From NCBI RefSeq assembly GCF_009649845.1, contig NZ_WJIE01000003.1:558001-622000 (forward strand): 64,000 nucleotides of DNA, in the 5' to 3' direction. The DNA comes from Polyangium spumosum (GTDB taxonomy: Bacteria; Myxococcota_A; Polyangia; Polyangiales; Polyangiaceae). Positions 18,175 to 28,586 of the stretch are shown piece by piece (positions within the stretch are counted from its first letter, which is position 1; each line of letters begins with the position of its first letter). Both the position numbers and the translations under genes were made by a program. A model generated the notes under the pieces. It saw only the letters and a program-made list of their open reading frames with translations. It ran no database searches and was not told where the DNA came from.

Positions 18175-20919
18175 TCACTTGCAGACGAAGCGCGCTGCGT
18201 AGGGCTCGAGCACCCCTGCCTCGAAATCGAGCCACGCGATCAGCCACTCGCCCGGCGCCTTGCCGGCGATGACCGCGGGGCTCGGCTGCGCGCCGCTCAC
18301 GCGGGCGATCCTGGCGGCGGCGGCGTTCTTCACGCCGTCGCGGCTGATCGGCGCGGTCATCACCCCGCCCTTCTCGAACCACACGATGCGCCCGTTGCCC
18401 GCGGCGTCCACGCCGACGGACGGGTGACCGCCGAACTTGCTGAACCGCTTGTCGCGCCAGAGCGGCTGCGCGTTCGCCGCGTCGAGGTACGCCGCCGACA
18501 CGCCCGAGTTGCTCTCGCCGTCCCACACGAGGAAACACGCGTCCTTCGTGCACGCGATCCCCGTCATGTCGGCCTTCGACTTGTCCGTGTTCACCACGAT
18601 CGTCTCGCCGATCCAGCGATCCTGGCGGTCGCCCTTCTTGCGCGGCTCGACGCCCTTGCCTGCTTCGGCGAGCGGCAGCCGCATGTGATACGCGACCTGG
18701 CTCGGCGTGCGCTCGAGCCGGAACGACACGTGCGCGACGTCGCCCACGATGCCGACCATCGGCGAGCGCACGCGCGGCTTGTTCGGGCCCGTGGGCACGA
18801 AGTCCGTCGCGCGCACGGCCTCGCCCTGGGGCTCGAGCTTCGCCGACAGGCGTCGCAGGAAGAGCTCGTCGCCGCCCGTGTCGACCTCCGCCGACCACGC
18901 GACGAGGAACGTGCCGTCCGCCGCGCGTTGCATCGACGTGCCCGAGCTCGGCCCGCGCAGCGGCGAAATCTTCACGAGCGGACCGCCGATCCGCCCGTCC
19001 GGATCGAGCAGGCGCGCGTGCACGCCCGCCTCCGTCCCGTGCCCGTCCGCGTAGAGCAGCACGAGCTGATCGTCGAACGACATCACCACCGGCTGCTTGA
19101 CCGCCACGCCCTCCGGCGTGACGTCGATCGGCTCCGACAGCGCCCGCATCGACGCGTCGAGCGCGACCGCGTAGGCGTGCTCCTGCCCCTCGTGCATGTC
19201 GGTCCACGTCATGATCGGGCCCCGCGGACCGAGCGCGATCCACGGCCGACCGGCGGGCACGCGCCGCGGCTGCGCCGATCCGAGGTCGTACGATCGTGGC
19301 CTCGCCAGGCCCGTCAGCGAGCAGGGCGACTTCGCCGCGGCGGCCGAGATCGCCACCTGCACGTGCTCGAGCATCGTGCGCGGCACGCCGTGGCCGCCCT
19401 TGTCGAACGCGTCCTTGAGCAGCTTCAGCGTGCCCTTGTGATCACCCTCCGCGAGCGTCGCTTGCGCCTCCGCGACGATCGGCCTCCATGGCAACACGGG
19501 GGCGGCGTTCGCGGCGTCCGCCGACGAGGATGACGCCGGGCGCACGCTCGACGACGCGTTCGGCTGCGGCGAAGTGACGCTCGCGCTCCCGCTCGGGATC
19601 GACGACGAGGCCGTCCCCGCGCCTCCCTTCGCGTCCGGCCCGAACTTCGTCCAGGCCGCGTAACCGCCGCCGAGCAGCGCGACCAGCACCACGGCCGTCA
19701 CGACCCCGAGCGCCGCCGTCTTCGGGCGCGGCGGCGCCTGCGACAAACCCGGGCCGAGCGGCTCCAGCGTGCCCGGCGGCGCCTCGAACGTCGACTTCGT
19801 CCCGCGTGGCGAGGCAACGCCCTCCGACTGCGGCCCTCCGCGCACGGAGGCGGGCGGCATCGAGGCGAACGGGCCTGGCATCGTCGACGAGGGCGGCGCC
19901 AGCGACACCATCGGCAGCTCGTTGCCCGTCGCCGTGAACCCCGGCCTCGAGGGCCCTGGCGCGGGGATCGTCTTGCCCATCGTGTTGATCTGATCGGCGG
20001 GGAAGAGGCCGGAGAACTCGGGCCTCGCCGTCTCGAACGCGGCCGACAGCTCCTCGGCGAACTCGCGCGCCGTCTGAAAGCGATGTTCGATCTTGCGATC
20101 GAGCGCCTTGTCGAACCACGCCTTGAACGTCGTCGGCAGGTCGGGCCGGTAGACCAGCGGATCGGGCGGCTGCGCGCTCGCGATCTGCGCGAACGTCATC
20201 GCGACGCCTTGCTCCGTCTGCCACACGGTCCTGCCCGTGAAGCACTCGTAGACGATGCACGCGAGCGCCCAGAGATCGGCGCGATGATCCACGGCGCCTT
20301 GCCCGCGGACCTGCTCGGGGCTCATGTACGCGGGTGTCCCGAACACCGCGCCTTCCCGCGTCAGCCGCGCCTGCTGCGTGCCGCCGGAGCCCTCGAGCGG
20401 CGTGTAGAACTTGGCGAGGCCGAAATCGAGGATCTTGGCGAGGAGCTGTCCATCCTCGTCCTTCCCGAGGAAGATGTTCTCGGGCTTCAGATCGCGGTGG
20501 ACGATGTTCGCCGCGTGCGCCTTCGTCAGCCCACGACAGACCTGCGTGACGATCGCGAGCGTCGTCTGGATGTCGAAGTAACGGACCTTCGTCATCCGCT
20601 CGTAGAGCGACTCGCCCTCGAGCAGCTCCAGCACCAGGAAGGGCGGGCCGTTCTCGAGGCGCCCCGAGTCGTAGACGTCGCAGATGTACGGGCTGCGGAT
20701 CGCGGCGGCCGCGCGCGCTTCGCGGAAGAAGCGCTCGACCACCACCATCGACGTCGTCAGCTCCTGCGCGAGGACCTTGATCGCGATCCGCTTGCCGATG
20801 TCGATGTTCTCGGCCTCGTACACGGCCGCCATCCCACCACGGCCGATCTCGCGGGTGATCTTGTACTTCCCCGACAGGAGGGTACCTACCGGTAGCTTCG
20901 TCGAGGTCGGTGAGGCCAT
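18175..20919 (-). CDS. Membrane Ser/Thr protein kinase with large C-terminal extracytoplasmic region
   Basis: 914 residues. The N-terminal kinase domain (about 19-290) is complete: glycine loop GRGGMAAV (26-33), Lys48, HRDLKPEN (141-148), DFG (165-167) and GTPAYMSPEQ (194-203). A Pro/Ser-rich juxtamembrane segment leads to one membrane helix (TAALGVVTAVVLVALLGGGYAAW, about 405-427). After a Ser/Ala linker the last ~330 residues are repetitive and beta-rich, with recurring segments of the type ADGTFLVAWSAEVDTGGDE, and look like a beta-propeller. This is the layout of a PknB-type receptor kinase with an outer sensor. The ligand is unknown. Confidence 0.9.
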   Translation of the reverse strand: MASPTSTKLPVGTLLSGKYKITREIGRGGMAAVYEAENIDIGKRIAIKVLAQELTTSMVVVERFFREARAAAAIRSPYICDVYDSGRLENGPPFLVLELLEGESLYERMTKVRYFDIQTTLAIVTQVCRGLTKAHAANIVHRDLKPENIFLGKDEDGQLLAKILDFGLAKFYTPLEGSGGTQQARLTREGAVFGTPAYMSPEQVRGQGAVDHRADLWALACIVYECFTGRTVWQTEQGVAMTFAQIASAQPPDPLVYRPDLPTTFKAWFDKALDRKIEHRFQTAREFAEELSAAFETARPEFSGLFPADQINTMGKTIPAPGPSRPGFTATGNELPMVSLAPPSSTMPGPFASMPPASVRGGPQSEGVASPRGTKSTFEAPPGTLEPLGPGLSQAPPRPKTAALGVVTAVVLVALLGGGYAAWTKFGPDAKGGAGTASSSIPSGSASVTSPQPNASSSVRPASSSSADAANAAPVLPWRPIVAEAQATLAEGDHKGTLKLLKDAFDKGGHGVPRTMLEHVQVAISAAAAKSPCSLTGLARPRSYDLGSAQPRRVPAGRPWIALGPRGPIMTWTDMHEGQEHAYAVALDASMRALSEPIDVTPEGVAVKQPVVMSFDDQLVLLYADGHGTEAGVHARLLDPDGRIGGPLVKISPLRGPSSGTSMQRAADGTFLVAWSAEVDTGGDELFLRRLSAKLEPQGEAVRATDFVPTGPNKPRVRSPMVGIVGDVAHVSFRLERTPSQVAYHMRLPLAEAGKGVEPRKKGDRQDRWIGETIVVNTDKSKADMTGIACTKDACFLVWDGESNSGVSAAYLDAANAQPLWRDKRFSKFGGHPSVGVDAAGNGRIVWFEKGGVMTAPISRDGVKNAAAARIARVSGAQPSPAVIAGKAPGEWLIAWLDFEAGVLEPYAARFVCK

Positions 20920-21564
<645 letters not shown>

Positions 21565-21576
21565 CGGAGAAGGAAC

Positions 21577-22989
<1,413 letters not shown>

Positions 22990-23019
22990 CGGCCGAGCTT
23001 TGGTATCCTCCCCAGCCGG

Positions 23020-24123
23020 TTGAACCCTGGTGATCTCATCCAGTCTCGGTACCGCCTCGTCCGGATGCTCGGCTCCGGCGCGAGCGGCACCGTTTGGGCT
23101 GCCAAGAACGAGCTGATCGACCGCGAGGTCGCGCTCAAGATCCTGCACCCGGACGTCGCGGCCGACGCCGTTTCGCTGCAGCGCTTCTTCAACGAGGCGA
23201 AGGCGAGCGGCCGCGTGCGCAGCCCGAGCATCGTGGAGATCCTCGACCTCGGGCAGGCCGAGGACGGCTCGCCCTTCCTCGTCTTCGAGCTCCTGCATGG
23301 TGAGGGGCTCGACGCGTGGATCACGCGCGAGCGCATGCTCGACCCGGCGCTCTTGACCGAGCTCTTCGTCGGCGTGGTGCGCGCGCTCGAGATCGCGCAC
23401 GCGCAGGGCATCATCCACCGCGACCTCAAGCCTGCGAACCTCTACGCGCATCGCTCGGCGTCTGGCGAGCTCGTGCTGAAGATCCTCGACTTCGGCATCA
23501 GCAAGATGCTCGAAGGCAACCCCGAGCACCTCACGCTCACGCGCACGGGCACCGTCGTCGGCTCGCCGGCGTACATGAGCCCCGAGCAGGCCGCGGGCCG
23601 CGACGACATCGACGGCCGCGCCGACGTCTGGTCGATCGGCGTCGTCATCCACGAGGCGCTCACGGCGACGCTCCCGCACGAGGCGCCGAACTACAACGCG
23701 CTCATGGTCCGCATCATGACGCGTGACGCCGACCCTGTGTCCACGCGCCGTCCGGACCTACCTCCGACGCTCGCCTCGATCATCGACGACTGCCTTCGCC
23801 GCGACCGTGATCGCCGCCCGACGGCCGGCGTGCTCGCGGCGCGCCTGGAGGCGGCGCTGCACGAGATGCAACCGATGCGGTACGCGACGCAGACGAGCAC
23901 CCACGGCGGCGTACGCCTGCAGAGCGTGCCGCAGAGCATGCCGCGCCCGAACCTGCCGTCGGCGCCGAGCTCGCAGCAACACGTCACGCCGAGGGCGATG
24001 GAGACGATCACCACGGCGAACGCGGCATCGAGCGGCAGCGGCGTGTTGATCCTCGCCGCGGGCGTGGGCGTGGCGCTGGGGATGATCGCGTTGTTCGTGC
24101 TGAGTCGGTTTCTGTTGCGGTGA
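23020..24123 (+). CDS. Tail-anchored Ser/Thr protein kinase
   Basis: 367 residues from a TTG start; no ATG or GTG gives a complete N-lobe. The kinase domain spans about 11-275 and is complete: GSGASGTVWAAK (18-29), Lys40, HRDLKPANLY (133-142), DFGISKM (157-163) and GSPAYMSPEQ (181-190). A Ser/Pro/Gln-rich linker leads to one membrane helix at the extreme C-terminus (GVLILAAGVGVALGMIALFV), leaving almost nothing outside, so this kinase probably has no external sensor. Its close spacing after glnA suggests read-through from glnBA. Confidence 0.9.
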   Translation: MNPGDLIQSRYRLVRMLGSGASGTVWAAKNELIDREVALKILHPDVAADAVSLQRFFNEAKASGRVRSPSIVEILDLGQAEDGSPFLVFELLHGEGLDAWITRERMLDPALLTELFVGVVRALEIAHAQGIIHRDLKPANLYAHRSASGELVLKILDFGISKMLEGNPEHLTLTRTGTVVGSPAYMSPEQAAGRDDIDGRADVWSIGVVIHEALTATLPHEAPNYNALMVRIMTRDADPVSTRRPDLPPTLASIIDDCLRRDRDRRPTAGVLAARLEAALHEMQPMRYATQTSTHGGVRLQSVPQSMPRPNLPSAPSSQQHVTPRAMETITTANAASSGSGVLILAAGVGVALGMIALFVLSRFLLR

Positions 24124-24149
24124 GAGCGGGAGAAACGTGGTGAGCGCAT

Positions 24150-24246
24150 CCTCCCCACCCCCCTCCCCCTCCCGCGACGCTCCCTCCCCCCTCCTCCCCG
24201 CCTCCCTGACCCTCCTGCAACGTCTCGCCGGCCTCCTCCTCCCCGC
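24150..24246 (+). repeat. C/T-rich (polypyrimidine) tract
   Basis: About 100 bp in the gap between the kinase and the next gene is almost entirely C and T on this strand (runs such as cccccctccccctccc and ccctcccccctcctcccc), broken by a few purines. It has no reading frame of interest. It may form unusual DNA structure or act in transcription termination. Confidence 0.6.
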
Positions 24247-24327
24247 CTTGACGCCCCTTGCCCGCTTTCGTTAGCGTCCTCTCCGCCTCCTCGTACGTCC
24301 GAAAACCTTTTCTGGAGCTTCCTCCTC

Positions 24328-25050
24328 ATGCGCCTGCCCAACGAGACGGCTTCCTCCTGGGTTCACCTCGCCTTTGCGTCCTTCGCGTGGTCTTCCATCA
24401 GCGCCTGGGCGGAGTTTCCGGACCTCAAGCCCGCCGACAGACAAGAGCTCGCGAAGCTCGCGCTCTCCCTCAAGAACCACATCGACTCGCTCCTCAAGGA
24501 GGCGCGTGACACGCAGGACGCCCAGCTCTTCGGCCGCCCTGCCGCGCAGGCCAAGCAAAACGCCACGCTCGTCCTTCTCAAGCGCCGGATGAACGAGGCG
24601 CTCGCGCTCGTCACCCTCCGCCTCGGCGGAGGCTCGAAGAAACACCCCGCCGTCCTCTCCTTCCTCCCGGGGTTGCTCACGACCCTCACCCGCGCGCCGA
24701 TCGACAGGCGCGTGAAGCTCACGAACGAGGCCGCCGGGCGCCTCGAACAAGCCGAGGACTTCGACGAACGTGGCGCGCTCGTCGACAAGCTGAAGGACGC
24801 CGCCCATCGCGCGCAACTGGCGATCGACACGAACGACGACGCGCAGACGGGCTGGTCGCAGGAGCGCTCGGAGGAGGTCGTCGCGAAGGGCCGCTTGCGG
24901 CTGGAGCTCGAGCGCGTGCACCGCTCGATCGGCGCGCTCTTCCCGGGGCAACGAGACTTCGTGGAGTCGCTTTTCCTGCGAGGCGAGAAGCCAAGCGAAG
25001 GGACGAGCGAGGACGAGGCGACCGGGACGAACGAGGACGGGGAGGGGTGA
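24328..25050 (+). CDS. Hypothetical helical protein
   Basis: 240-residue protein that I do not recognise. The sequence is almost wholly helical, rich in Ala, Leu, Arg and Glu, with an acidic disordered tail (EGTSEDEATGTNEDGEG). There is a weakly hydrophobic patch at 10-26 but no convincing signal peptide or membrane segment. A conserved-looking core runs from LKPADRQELAKLALSLKNHI to GRLRLELERVHRSIGALFPG. It ends 37 bp before the ATPase of the ATPase/TOPRIM pair on the same strand and could be part of that unit, although there is no overlap. Confidence 0.6.
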   Translation: MRLPNETASSWVHLAFASFAWSSISAWAEFPDLKPADRQELAKLALSLKNHIDSLLKEARDTQDAQLFGRPAAQAKQNATLVLLKRRMNEALALVTLRLGGGSKKHPAVLSFLPGLLTTLTRAPIDRRVKLTNEAAGRLEQAEDFDERGALVDKLKDAAHRAQLAIDTNDDAQTGWSQERSEEVVAKGRLRLELERVHRSIGALFPGQRDFVESLFLRGEKPSEGTSEDEATGTNEDGEG

Positions 25051-25087
25051 TCCGAGGGCACCACGCGGACGTGGTAGAAGTCGGACC

Positions 25088-26200
25088 ATGATCGAGTCGC
25101 TCCGGCTCCAGAACTTCAAGGGCCACCGGGATACGACGATCGAGTTCGGTCGGCTCACGGTGCTCGTGGGGCCGAATGGGTCGGGGAAGACGAGTGTGCT
25201 GCAGGCGCTTGAGCTCCTGGGGCAAGTCGTACGGAATAAGATCGTCGACGTGTTCTCGGGCCCGTCAACCCCTGAGCTACTCGTGAGTCGTGAGCAGGAA
25301 GGGACCATGGGAATCCACGCCCATGGGTCGATGCATGGCAAGCCGTGGAAGCTTGCCGTCGACATCACTTCCGCGACGAAGTCTCCTCACATCTTGCTCA
25401 TCGCCGACACGGGCAGGAAAAGGGGGCGCGCGACAAACCCGCAGTTTAGTTTTGCAGGCTTCGGGGGGGATCCCCTTTGGCCATGGCTCCAGTCCACAAC
25501 GACCTTCCGCATTGATGCAGGCCAAGTGGCGGCTCCAGGATACAGCCGCGACGGCGTGAGCCGCGTCGACAAGAACGGCAAGAATACCGCTGCAGCCCTC
25601 GCGGCACTCAAGCTCTCGGATGACCCGGCCTTCGAGGAGATCGAGCGCAGGTTGTGCACACTGGTGCCCTCCCTCAAACGGATCCGCTTCCGGCAGGCTG
25701 TGACCATCACCGAGTACGAAACACGAACATCGCCCAACCAGCGCGTGATCGACGAGCAGCAGGTCACCGGCAACGAGTTCGTATTCGATTTCCGCGGCGC
25801 ACAGGGAGTCCCAGCGGTTGGCGCGAGCGAAGGCACACTCGTCCTACTCGGCCTGCTCACGGCGCTACACACCAACGCGAAGAGCGGCCTGCTCCTGATC
25901 GACGACATCGAGCACTCGCTCCACCCGACCGCCCAGGTGCAGCTCATGCAACAGCTCCGCGGCCTGCTCACGCAGATGCCCGATCTCCAGATCGTCGCCA
26001 CCACCCACTCCCCCTACATCCTCGACGGCGTCGACCCTTCCGACGTCCGCGTCTTCTACCCGCGCGACGACGGCACCATCGTGACCAAGCGCCTCAGCGA
26101 TCACCCCGACGCCCAGCGCGTGAAGGGCATGCTGTCGAGCGGCGAGCTCTGGAGCGCCGAGTCCGAGGCGTGGGTGCTCGGCGAGGACGCCGCGCAGTGA
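25088..26200 (+). CDS. AAA/ABC-type ATPase (RecF/SMC-like, AAA_21 type), candidate defence gene
   Basis: 370-residue ATPase with an N-terminal RecF/SMC-like start (IESLRLQNFKGHRDTTIEFG), Walker A GPNGSGKT (28-35), ABC-type signature region ASEGTLVLLGLLTAL (246-260), Walker B LLLIDDIEHSLHP (268-280) and switch His in ATTHSPYIL (His307). Between them lies a variable lid rather than a long coiled coil, so this is the OLD/AAA_21 class, not a true SMC. It has no nuclease domain of its own. Its GTGA overlap with a TOPRIM-like gene matches the layout of ATPase/nuclease antiphage modules. The first 700 bp is visibly less GC-rich than its neighbours, suggesting transfer. Confidence 0.85.
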   Translation: MIESLRLQNFKGHRDTTIEFGRLTVLVGPNGSGKTSVLQALELLGQVVRNKIVDVFSGPSTPELLVSREQEGTMGIHAHGSMHGKPWKLAVDITSATKSPHILLIADTGRKRGRATNPQFSFAGFGGDPLWPWLQSTTTFRIDAGQVAAPGYSRDGVSRVDKNGKNTAAALAALKLSDDPAFEEIERRLCTLVPSLKRIRFRQAVTITEYETRTSPNQRVIDEQQVTGNEFVFDFRGAQGVPAVGASEGTLVLLGLLTALHTNAKSGLLLIDDIEHSLHPTAQVQLMQQLRGLLTQMPDLQIVATTHSPYILDGVDPSDVRVFYPRDDGTIVTKRLSDHPDAQRVKGMLSSGELWSAESEAWVLGEDAAQ

Positions 26201-26964
26201 CGGTCGGACTGCTCGTCGTCTGTGAAGCTCCTGAAGACTTCGTGGTCACGACCTGCATCGTCGATCGCACCCTGCGCGAGACCGAGACGGACTGGCTCCG
26301 CGACCTCTTCGAGCACGCGCTCGACGAGCAACGGAGCTGGGTCTCGCTCGATCCCGGCTGCCCCTTCCTCGACTGGCATCACCTCGACGAGACGGCGAAG
26401 AGGCTCGGCGTGCGCCCGCAGCGCGGACACTTCGGAGGCCGCCCCGGCGCCCCCGACGCGCTCGCGACACGCAAAGCCCTGGCCATCCTCCACGCGTTGC
26501 GCAAACAGGGACGCCCCATCTCCGTCGGCGTGCTCATCCGCGACATCGACAAACAACCGGAGCGCGAGGACGGCATCAAGCAGGCTCGCGAAGAAGCGGC
26601 CGCGCGGGATCCAGGCCTGCGCGTCGTGCTCGGCTTGCCGGATCCAGAACTCGAAGCCTGGCTCCTCGCCGGGTTCGACCCGGAAGACGCCGCCGAAGAA
26701 ACACGCCTCGCCGACTGCAAGCGTGACCTCGGCCTCGACCCTCGCACCTCGGCCCACGACCTTCGCGCCACGCACGATCAGGACCGCCGCAGCGTGAAGC
26801 GCGTGCTCACGCTCCTCACCGGCGACGACCGGGAACGAAGGGCGAAGTGTTACGAAGACGCGCCGCTCTCCACCTTGCACGCGCGAGGCCAGCGCTCCGG
26901 GCTCACGACGTTCCTGGACGAAGTCCGTTCGAAGGTGCTGCCTCTTTTTCTGCGCTCGCGCTAG
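26197..26964 (+). CDS. TOPRIM-like protein (DUF4276-like), partner of upstream ATPase
   Basis: 255 residues from the GTG at 26197, which overlaps the ATPase stop. The pattern fits a TOPRIM-like fold: an early strand with an acidic residue (GLLVVCEAPEDF, Glu10) and a later strand ending in Asp-x-Asp (GVLIRDIDKQ, Asp116 and Asp118). The motif PELEAWLLAGFD (150-161) recalls the (I/F)EAWLL/FELWLL segments of DUF4276 and RloB-like proteins found beside such ATPases. Likely role: the metal-dependent nuclease or effector arm of a two-gene defence unit. Function is inferred, and the family name is from memory of motifs. The 3-prime end overlaps the convergent STAS gene by 62 bp. Confidence 0.7.
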   Translation: MTVGLLVVCEAPEDFVVTTCIVDRTLRETETDWLRDLFEHALDEQRSWVSLDPGCPFLDWHHLDETAKRLGVRPQRGHFGGRPGAPDALATRKALAILHALRKQGRPISVGVLIRDIDKQPEREDGIKQAREEAAARDPGLRVVLGLPDPELEAWLLAGFDPEDAAEETRLADCKRDLGLDPRTSAHDLRATHDQDRRSVKRVLTLLTGDDRERRAKCYEDAPLSTLHARGQRSGLTTFLDEVRSKVLPLFLRSR

Positions 26965-27547
26965 CCGCCTCCTTCCACCGCAAGCACGCCTTGAGCCCGT
27001 GCTTCAGGTTGCGCAGCGTCACCAGATTCCCGAACGACACTCCCAGCTCCACCAGCGTCTGCGCGACGGACGGCCTCACCCCGCTGAGCACGCACCGCGC
27101 GCCGAGCAGGTCCACCGCGCGCACGATCTTCAGCAGGTGATCGGCTGTCGCCGTGTCGAGCACGTCCACGCCCGTCACGTCGAGGATCACGTAGCGGCCC
27201 TTCATGCGCGCCACCGCCTCCAGCAACGTGTCCATCACCTGCGCCGCGCGCTTCGAGTCCATCACCCCGATCAGCGGCAGCGCGAGCACGCCGTCCCAGA
27301 CCTCCAGGATCGGCGTCGACAGCTCGTGCACCGCGACCCGCAGCCGCTCGAGCGTCTCGGTCTTCTCTCGCTCCACCACGAGCTGCTGCGCGAGCTCCTG
27401 CTCGCGCGCCGACAGCTCCGAGACCAGCCGCTCCATCCGCGCCACCCGCTCCGCCGCGGCCATCTCGTGCTCGGCGAGCAGCGCCTCCAGCGTCGCCACG
27501 CGCGCGCGTAACACCGCCGTCTCGCTGTCGAGGGTCACGGGGCGCAT
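26903..27547 (-). CDS. Coiled coil plus STAS domain protein, RsbR-like
   Basis: 214 residues. An Ala/Glu/Arg-rich coiled coil (about 8-72) is followed by an RsbR-type STAS domain (about 75-190) with HELSTPILEVWDGVLALPL, the loop LDVTGVDVLDTATADHLLK, and LLGARCVLSGVRPSVAQTL. In RsbR/RsbS stressosome proteins the Thr/Ser of this loop are phosphorylated by RsbT. The STAS sequence is clearly paralogous to the C-terminus of the giant protein at 57381-61997. It overlaps the upstream GAF-like gene by 13 bp. No rsbS or rsbT lies nearby. Confidence 0.88.
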   Translation of the reverse strand: MRPVTLDSETAVLRARVATLEALLAEHEMAAAERVARMERLVSELSAREQELAQQLVVEREKTETLERLRVAVHELSTPILEVWDGVLALPLIGVMDSKRAAQVMDTLLEAVARMKGRYVILDVTGVDVLDTATADHLLKIVRAVDLLGARCVLSGVRPSVAQTLVELGVSFGNLVTLRNLKHGLKACLRWKEAASASAEKEAAPSNGLRPGTS

Positions 27548-28308
27548 GACGCCACCTCCTCCCGCGTCGCGCGGGGCGCCTCCGCCTTCGGCTCGTCCGC
27601 CTCGACGAACGACCACGGCAACACCGCGAGCTTGATCGCCAGCGCGAGCGGCCGGAAGAGCTGCGCCACCGACAAAGGCACGTGCACCTTCGAGAACAGG
27701 AGCACCGCGAACATCTGCCCCGTCGGCAAGACGCCGCCGCAGCCGACGACCGAGCGGATCCCGTAACGCGACACGAAGCTCGCCCTGGCAGGCACGTACG
27801 GGCTCTCTTCGGCGTGCTCCACGTGGAACACGTCGTACGTACGCTCCGCGAGCTCCGTGAACCTCTCGGGCCGGAGCACGCTGCTCGTCGTCAGCCCGAG
27901 CTGCGCGCAGAAGCGCGCGATCATCGGCATCTGCGCGATCGCCTCCTCGCTCGGCAGGGGGATCGCGAGGTGCCCCGCGGAGGCCATGGGATCGTTCCAC
28001 GAAGGCTCGTCGCCCGCGCTCGCGAGCAGGTGCAGGCACGTCGTCTCCGGCGCGATCGGCTCGCCGATGGCCCTCCGCTGCGCGTAGGTGCGCCGCTCCG
28101 GCGCGAGCGCGTCGAACCTCGTGGTCTCGAAGAACCTCACGAGCGCGCAGCACCGCTCGCCGGTCGCGGGCTGCGCGAGGCTCTCGTAGAGCGCGCGCGC
28201 GACGCGCACGGCCGTGTCCTCCATGCTGCGGGTGCCCTCTCCGAGCCCGCGCAGCATTGCGCCGCAGCCGATCATGTCGTCGAGCGAGAACGTCGCTAGG
28301 TCGTGCAT
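27535..28308 (-). CDS. GAF-like sensor protein, partner of STAS protein
   Basis: 257 residues from the ATG at 28308, preceded by the strong ribosome-binding site GGGGAGG. The C-terminal half has a GAF-like look (VSRYGIRSVVGCGGVLPTG then FAVLLFSKVHVPLS). The N-terminal half is helical and contains a Cys pair (GERCCALVRFFETTRF). There is no signal peptide or membrane helix. It is the first gene of a two-gene operon with the STAS protein, so it may sense a cytoplasmic signal and feed it to the STAS switch. The family is not recognised with certainty. Confidence 0.7.
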   Translation of the reverse strand: MHDLATFSLDDMIGCGAMLRGLGEGTRSMEDTAVRVARALYESLAQPATGERCCALVRFFETTRFDALAPERRTYAQRRAIGEPIAPETTCLHLLASAGDEPSWNDPMASAGHLAIPLPSEEAIAQMPMIARFCAQLGLTTSSVLRPERFTELAERTYDVFHVEHAEESPYVPARASFVSRYGIRSVVGCGGVLPTGQMFAVLLFSKVHVPLSVAQLFRPLALAIKLAVLPWSFVEADEPKAEAPRATREEVASCAP

Positions 28309-28586
28309 CGAAACCTCCCCCCGGAGTCTCCGCGCCCGCGTTTGCCTGCCATTCGTCCTCGAAAATGGGCCTTTCGCCCGGACGAAAGCGACGTTTCGAG
28401 AATGCTTCGAACCCCCGCGGCGCACAACCCGGCAGCGGCACCGTTCGAGGCTCCGGCGGAGTCGCGCGCCGCGTGCGAGCTTTCCCGATGGCGCGGCGCG
28501 TATTTCCCGAGCCGCGCCGTTCATGACGCAAGCGGCTCCAAATTCGCCGTTCGCCATGCTTTCATCCGGGCGGAAACGGAGGAGAC

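Noticed and set aside
28371-28388. Small inverted repeat CTTTCG-CCCGGA-CGAAAG in the divergent region before the Gly-rich lipoprotein
   Set aside because: Six-base arms in GC-rich DNA are expected by chance, and no promoter element aligns with it.
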